Shown piece by piece: positions 61,495 to 64,000 of a stretch of DNA of 64,000 nucleotides (position 1 is the first letter of the stretch; every line of letters begins with the position of its first letter). The translations under genes and the position numbers were made by a program. The DNA comes from Mesorhizobium sp. M1E.F.Ca.ET.045.02.1.1. Its GTDB lineage: Bacteria; Pseudomonadota; Alphaproteobacteria; Rhizobiales; Rhizobiaceae. The notes under the pieces are model-generated. The model did no database searches and was not told where the DNA came from. It saw only the letters and a list, made by a program, of their open reading frames with translations. The stretch lies in contig NZ_CP034447.1 of the NCBI RefSeq assembly GCF_003952485.1, positions 1,116,001 to 1,180,000 of the forward strand, read 5' to 3'.

Positions 61495-61652
61495 ACAGTC
61501 TTCAGCGCGTTGTCGAGCATGTCGCCCTTCTCGTCCTTCAGCGCCTGCTTGCGCAGGCGGCGGATCAGTCGGCGGCATCGTCGCGCCCTTGAGCACGGCG
61601 AGCGCCGACAGATCGCGGTCGAAATTTCGACTGGGCGCGGGCATGAATGTCG
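61495..61652 (-). pseudogene. Frameshifted 3' fragment of an indolepyruvate oxidoreductase beta-like gene
   Basis: About 158 nt align with the 3' end of the gene at 62736-64000 (62767-62926), including long identical stretches such as GTCGAGCATGTCGCCCTTCT. A one-base deletion near 61573 and a one-base insertion near 61627 break the frame, so it is not translatable as that protein. It lies in a 447-nt gap (61378-61824) with no intact gene and is followed directly by the 33-nt DUF1501 duplicate. Confidence 0.82.
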
Positions 61653-61653
61653 A

Positions 61654-61686
61654 GCCGCGCATCGCGGCACTTGCCTTCGACGGCTG
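61654..61686. repeat. 33-nt exact duplicate of part of the DUF1501 gene
   Basis: GCCGCGCATCGCGGCACTTG and the next 13 bases are identical to 60309-60341 in the same orientation; the flanks differ at both ends. It directly abuts the oxidoreductase fragment, marking a recombination junction. Confidence 0.8.
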
Positions 61687-61737
61687 CGCATCCTGGCGGT
61701 TTGCCATTGGCACGGCAAGCCTTTGCCGCATGGCGAA

Positions 61738-61751
61738 TTGATTCACGTCAA
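61738..61751. promoter_or_regulatory. FNR/FixK-type anaerobox
   Basis: TTGATTCACGTCAA fits TTGA-N6-TCAA, the FNR/FixK consensus. It is 74 nt before the CBS gene start; if centred near -41, transcription would start around 61786, leaving a leader of about 39 nt. Oxygen control of the CBS-PNPOx pair is inferred. Confidence 0.65.
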
Positions 61752-61824
61752 TGAGCCATGACGTGTCCCGCACTAGATTTATTAGTAGGTGCTTGATGAC
61801 GGGAACTGATCGACGGAGGTTGTT

Positions 61825-62253
61825 ATGACCACGGTCCAGCAAATCCTCGACGCCAAGGGCCACGATATCTACTTCGTTCGCCCCGATGACACGGTTTTGC
61901 ATGCGCTCCAGATGATGGAAAGGAGAAACGTGGGGGCGGTATTGGTCAAAGAGGACGACAATCTCGTCGGCATATTCACTGAACGACATTATGCCAGGAA
62001 AGTATTTCTGAAGGGCAGGTCATCACCGAAGACACGGATTCGTGACGTTATGGAACGGGACGTCGCCTATGTGGAGCCGGGGCAGAGCACCGAAGCTTGC
62101 ATGGCCCTGATGACCGAGAAACGAATCAGGCACCTCCCGGTTTTGCGTGATGGGCGTCTCGTAGGACTGATATCTATTGGCGACCTCATGAAAAGCATAA
62201 TCGCGGACCGTGAGTTCAACATCGATCAACTTGTGCGCTATGTACAAGGCTGA
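61825..62253 (+). CDS. CBS-domain protein
   Basis: 142 residues consisting of two CBS motifs (DTVLHALQMMERRNVGAVLV and IRDVMERDVAYVEPGQSTEA to LVGLISIGDLMK), with no other domain. Such proteins bind adenine nucleotides and regulate partners. GGAGG precedes the ATG. It lies downstream of a FixK/FNR-type box and 16 nt before the PNPOx-fold gene, so it is likely part of an oxygen-responsive unit. Confidence 0.9.
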   Translation: MTTVQQILDAKGHDIYFVRPDDTVLHALQMMERRNVGAVLVKEDDNLVGIFTERHYARKVFLKGRSSPKTRIRDVMERDVAYVEPGQSTEACMALMTEKRIRHLPVLRDGRLVGLISIGDLMKSIIADREFNIDQLVRYVQG

Positions 62254-62269
62254 ATAGGAGATCGGGCCG

Positions 62270-62716
62270 ATGATGATCCGCACGCTCTCGACTCTGGAAT
62301 GCACGAAACTGCTGGCGGCCAATCGTGCCGGCCATCTGGCATGTGCGAAGGATGGACAACCTTACCTCGTGTGCTTCAACTATGCCTACGCCGACAATCA
62401 CCTCTATTCGTTCTCTTTGCCGGGTAAGAAAATCGACTGGATGCGGGCCAATCCCCTGGTGTGCGCCCAGGTCGACGAACACACCCACGGGCGCGGATGG
62501 AGAAGCGTGATTGTCGACGGCCGCTATGAGGAACTGCCGGACCTGGTCGGCCACAAGGCTCAGCGCGAGCATGCATGGTCGGTGCTGAGCAAGCACGCGG
62601 ACTGGTGGGAGCCCGGTGCGCTCAAGCCTGTCATGCCTCCCGTGTCAGATAACTTGCCGCACGTTTTTTACCGGATCCATGTCGAGCAAGTCTCGGGACG
62701 GGAAGCAAGTGAATAG
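62270..62716 (+). CDS. Pyridoxamine 5'-phosphate oxidase-fold (flavin split-barrel) protein
   Basis: 148 residues. The split-barrel start LLAANRAGHLACAKDGQPYL is followed by YSFSLPGKKIDWMRANP and VCAQVDEH, the FMN- or F420-type fold. Substrate and cofactor are not certain. AGGAG precedes paired ATGs (62270/62273). Co-transcribed with the CBS gene; comparable gene pairs occur in FixK/FNR regulons of rhizobia. Converges on the oxidoreductase gene across a 19-nt gap. Confidence 0.85.
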   Translation: MMIRTLSTLECTKLLAANRAGHLACAKDGQPYLVCFNYAYADNHLYSFSLPGKKIDWMRANPLVCAQVDEHTHGRGWRSVIVDGRYEELPDLVGHKAQREHAWSVLSKHADWWEPGALKPVMPPVSDNLPHVFYRIHVEQVSGREASE

Positions 62717-62735
62717 GCTGTCGACTTTCGAATGC

Positions 62736-64000
62736 TTATAAAGCCGGGCTGTCGTCAAGCGTCGCTACGGTCTTCAGCGCGCCGTCGAGCATGTCGCCCT
62801 TCTCGTCCTTCAGCGCCGCCTCGCGCAGGCGGCGGAGCCAGTCGGCGGCGTCTTCTCTGCCCTTGAGCATGGGAAGCGCCGAGAGCACACGGTCGAATTT
62901 CGACTGGGCGCGGGCGTGGGTGTCGCTGTAGCCCTTGATCAACCGGCGGCAGTTCAGGATCTCTGTGCCGAGCGCATAATTTTCGCGCGCATGGGCGAGC
63001 GCCAGTTCGTACCAGCGCTCCAGATGCTCCATCTCGACCTTGTGGCGCAGCAGACGGCGGCGCCAGCGGCGCAGGCCGCCGATGAACCAGAGCGTGGCGA
63101 AGCCGGCAAAACTGTCGGTGCGGATATGGCGGCCGCGATTGATGCGGCGGTCGAGGAAGGCAGCGAGCTTCGGCCGGTTCTCGATGTAGCTGCCGAGCCC
63201 CACCGGCAGCGTGCCGCAGAACTCCTCGATGCGCGGATGGAAATATTCGGTGACCTGGAGGACCGAGCCTTCCTTGACGCCGATCTCCTTGCGCACGCGC
63301 CTGTCACGGGTCGAGCGCGTCTTGAGGTCGGCGACGCGGATCATGTCGTCATAGCACATGGCGTTGGCGAGATGCTTGGCGGCGGCAATCGACAGCGCGT
63401 AGCCGCGTTCCGCATTGTCCAGCGGAACCGCCTTGTCCAGCCGGTCGAGATATTCGCCGCCGTAGGCGATGTCCTGGAAGTCGACGACCTTCTTCAGGCC
63501 GCGTTCGGCCATGTCGCGCACCGGCTCTGGCAATGCCGCGACGCGGGCAGCAAGCTCCTGCCAGCCAATCAGCAGGGTTTCCGGGCCGCTGACCTTCGCG
63601 ACTGGGCGAGTCTCGGGAGCAGCGGGTTTCGCCGCAGCCGTACCCCCGGTCGGCGCCGCAGCGATGCCGCGCGCGCGATCGTAAGCAGCGCCAAAGGCGG
63701 CGAGGCTTGCCTTGACGCCGCGGCCGCCGGCGCCGATCGCCTGCTCGTAGCTTTCGCGCGCGAACGGCAGCGCGTCGGAACCGGCCAGCGCGCCGAGCAG
63801 GCTGGCCGAGATCATCGTGCCGTTCTCGACGGCGATCTTTTCCATGTCGAAGGCGATGAAGCGTTTTGAGGCGGCCTCGGCCGTCGCGTGCACCTTCTCC
63901 GATGAGGCGCGGCCGTCGCCCGGCTCGATCTTTTCCGAGACGGCGGCGATGCGGTGCGAGGAGGCGATCAGCGTCGTGCGCTCGGGCGTGACGAAGCCGC
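62736..64000 (-). CDS. Indolepyruvate ferredoxin oxidoreductase beta-type subunit with DUF6537-like C-terminus (5' end outside window)
   Basis: The open frame continues to the window edge: upstream of an internal ATG it reads GFVTPERTTLIASSHRIAAV, so the start lies beyond 64000 and 421 codons are seen. Features: KRFIAFDMEKIAVENGTM and SASLLGALAGSDALPF, typical of the gamma/beta-type pyruvate oxidoreductase fold, then a long helical C-terminus (RRLLRHKVEMEHLERWYEL, KLRGREDAADWLRRL-like LKGREDAADWLRRL). It oxidatively decarboxylates aryl pyruvates using ferredoxin with an alpha subunit that should be encoded nearby but is not visible here. A frameshifted copy of its 3' end lies 1.1 kb away. Confidence 0.85.
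   Translation of the reverse strand, partial: GFVTPERTTLIASSHRIAAVSEKIEPGDGRASSEKVHATAEAASKRFIAFDMEKIAVENGTMISASLLGALAGSDALPFARESYEQAIGAGGRGVKASLAAFGAAYDRARGIAAAPTGGTAAAKPAAPETRPVAKVSGPETLLIGWQELAARVAALPEPVRDMAERGLKKVVDFQDIAYGGEYLDRLDKAVPLDNAERGYALSIAAAKHLANAMCYDDMIRVADLKTRSTRDRRVRKEIGVKEGSVLQVTEYFHPRIEEFCGTLPVGLGSYIENRPKLAAFLDRRINRGRHIRTDSFAGFATLWFIGGLRRWRRRLLRHKVEMEHLERWYELALAHARENYALGTEILNCRRLIKGYSDTHARAQSKFDRVLSALPMLKGREDAADWLRRLREAALKDEKGDMLDGALKTVATLDDSPAL

Noticed and set aside
61293..61717. Short similarity (about 16 of 17 bases) between the second CxPN gene and the scar region near 61699
   Set aside because: Too short to separate from chance; left out of the scar interpretation.

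Overview
The window is GC-rich alphaproteobacterial chromosome, most likely Mesorhizobium or a close member of the Phyllobacteriaceae/Rhizobiales. The evidence is the gene order (tsaB-rimI-acyltransferase-miaB-phoH-ybeY-corC-lnt; dnaX-ebfC-recR; kdsB-pheA beside a cycM-type cytochrome), an Irr-type iron control element, a FixK/FNR-type box, and rhizobial intergenic mosaic repeats. Almost all of it is coding. No phage, IS transposase, CRISPR array or rRNA operon was seen. The RNA genes are one tRNA-Thr(CGT) and the SRP 4.5S RNA.

Layout. 1-8.2 kb: minus-strand housekeeping block (tsaB, rimI, an OlsA/PlsC-like acyltransferase, miaB, phoH-like, ybeY, corC-like, a VOC protein, lnt cut by the window edge). 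8.3-14.5 kb: iron block (imelysin/IrpA, bfd, bfr, di-haem oxidoreductase, second imelysin, DUF1513), headed by a perfect 23-nt palindrome containing an iron control element, with a divergent FAD ferredoxin-reductase-like gene (14.7-15.9 kb). 15.9-17.9 kb: parDE toxin-antitoxin pair and gabT. 18.1-23.4 kb: RND efflux operon with two lipoprotein adaptors. 23.6-29.1 kb: five-gene peptide-type ABC importer. 29.3-35.3 kb: mltB-like transglycosylase, recR, sleB-like hydrolase, ebfC, dnaX, ffs. 35.5-39.8 kb: HIT protein, nudC, Dabb protein, pheA, kdsB, cytochrome c. 40-47.9 kb: yejA-yejA-yejB-yejE-yejF importer. 47.9-54.7 kb: hydroxyacid dehydrogenase, small lipoprotein, TPR-methyltransferase, MBL exonuclease with ATP-dependent DNA ligase, and an unrecognised 410-residue membrane protein. 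55-61.4 kb: tRNA-Thr, YodC-like protein, EF-hand protein, ECF sigma with a putative membrane anti-sigma and a periplasmic metal-sensor-like protein, then DUF1800-DUF1501 between two small Cys/His/Trp-rich secreted paralogues. 61.4-64 kb: a rearrangement scar, a FixK/FNR box with CBS and PNPOx-fold genes, and an indolepyruvate ferredoxin oxidoreductase beta-type gene cut by the right edge.

The most notable structure not explained by ordinary genes is the repeat complement. One palindromic family (modules A, B, C) repeatedly sits exactly on stop codons: five genes end inside or at the edge of an element. A second GC-rich family occurs as inverted pairs. One such pair supplies the start codon and ribosome binding site of the transglycosylase gene, and a related element supplies the ribosome binding site of yejB. 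A 183-nt long palindrome and a mosaic scar (frameshifted 3' fragment of the indolepyruvate oxidoreductase gene joined to 33 nt identical to the DUF1501 gene) lie between 60.8 and 61.7 kb.

The best candidate for a coherent, under-described system is the iron block: two periplasmic imelysins (one without the motif histidine), a di-haem protein and a DUF1513 protein combined with bacterioferritin, its ferredoxin and a divergently encoded flavin reductase around one iron-control palindrome.
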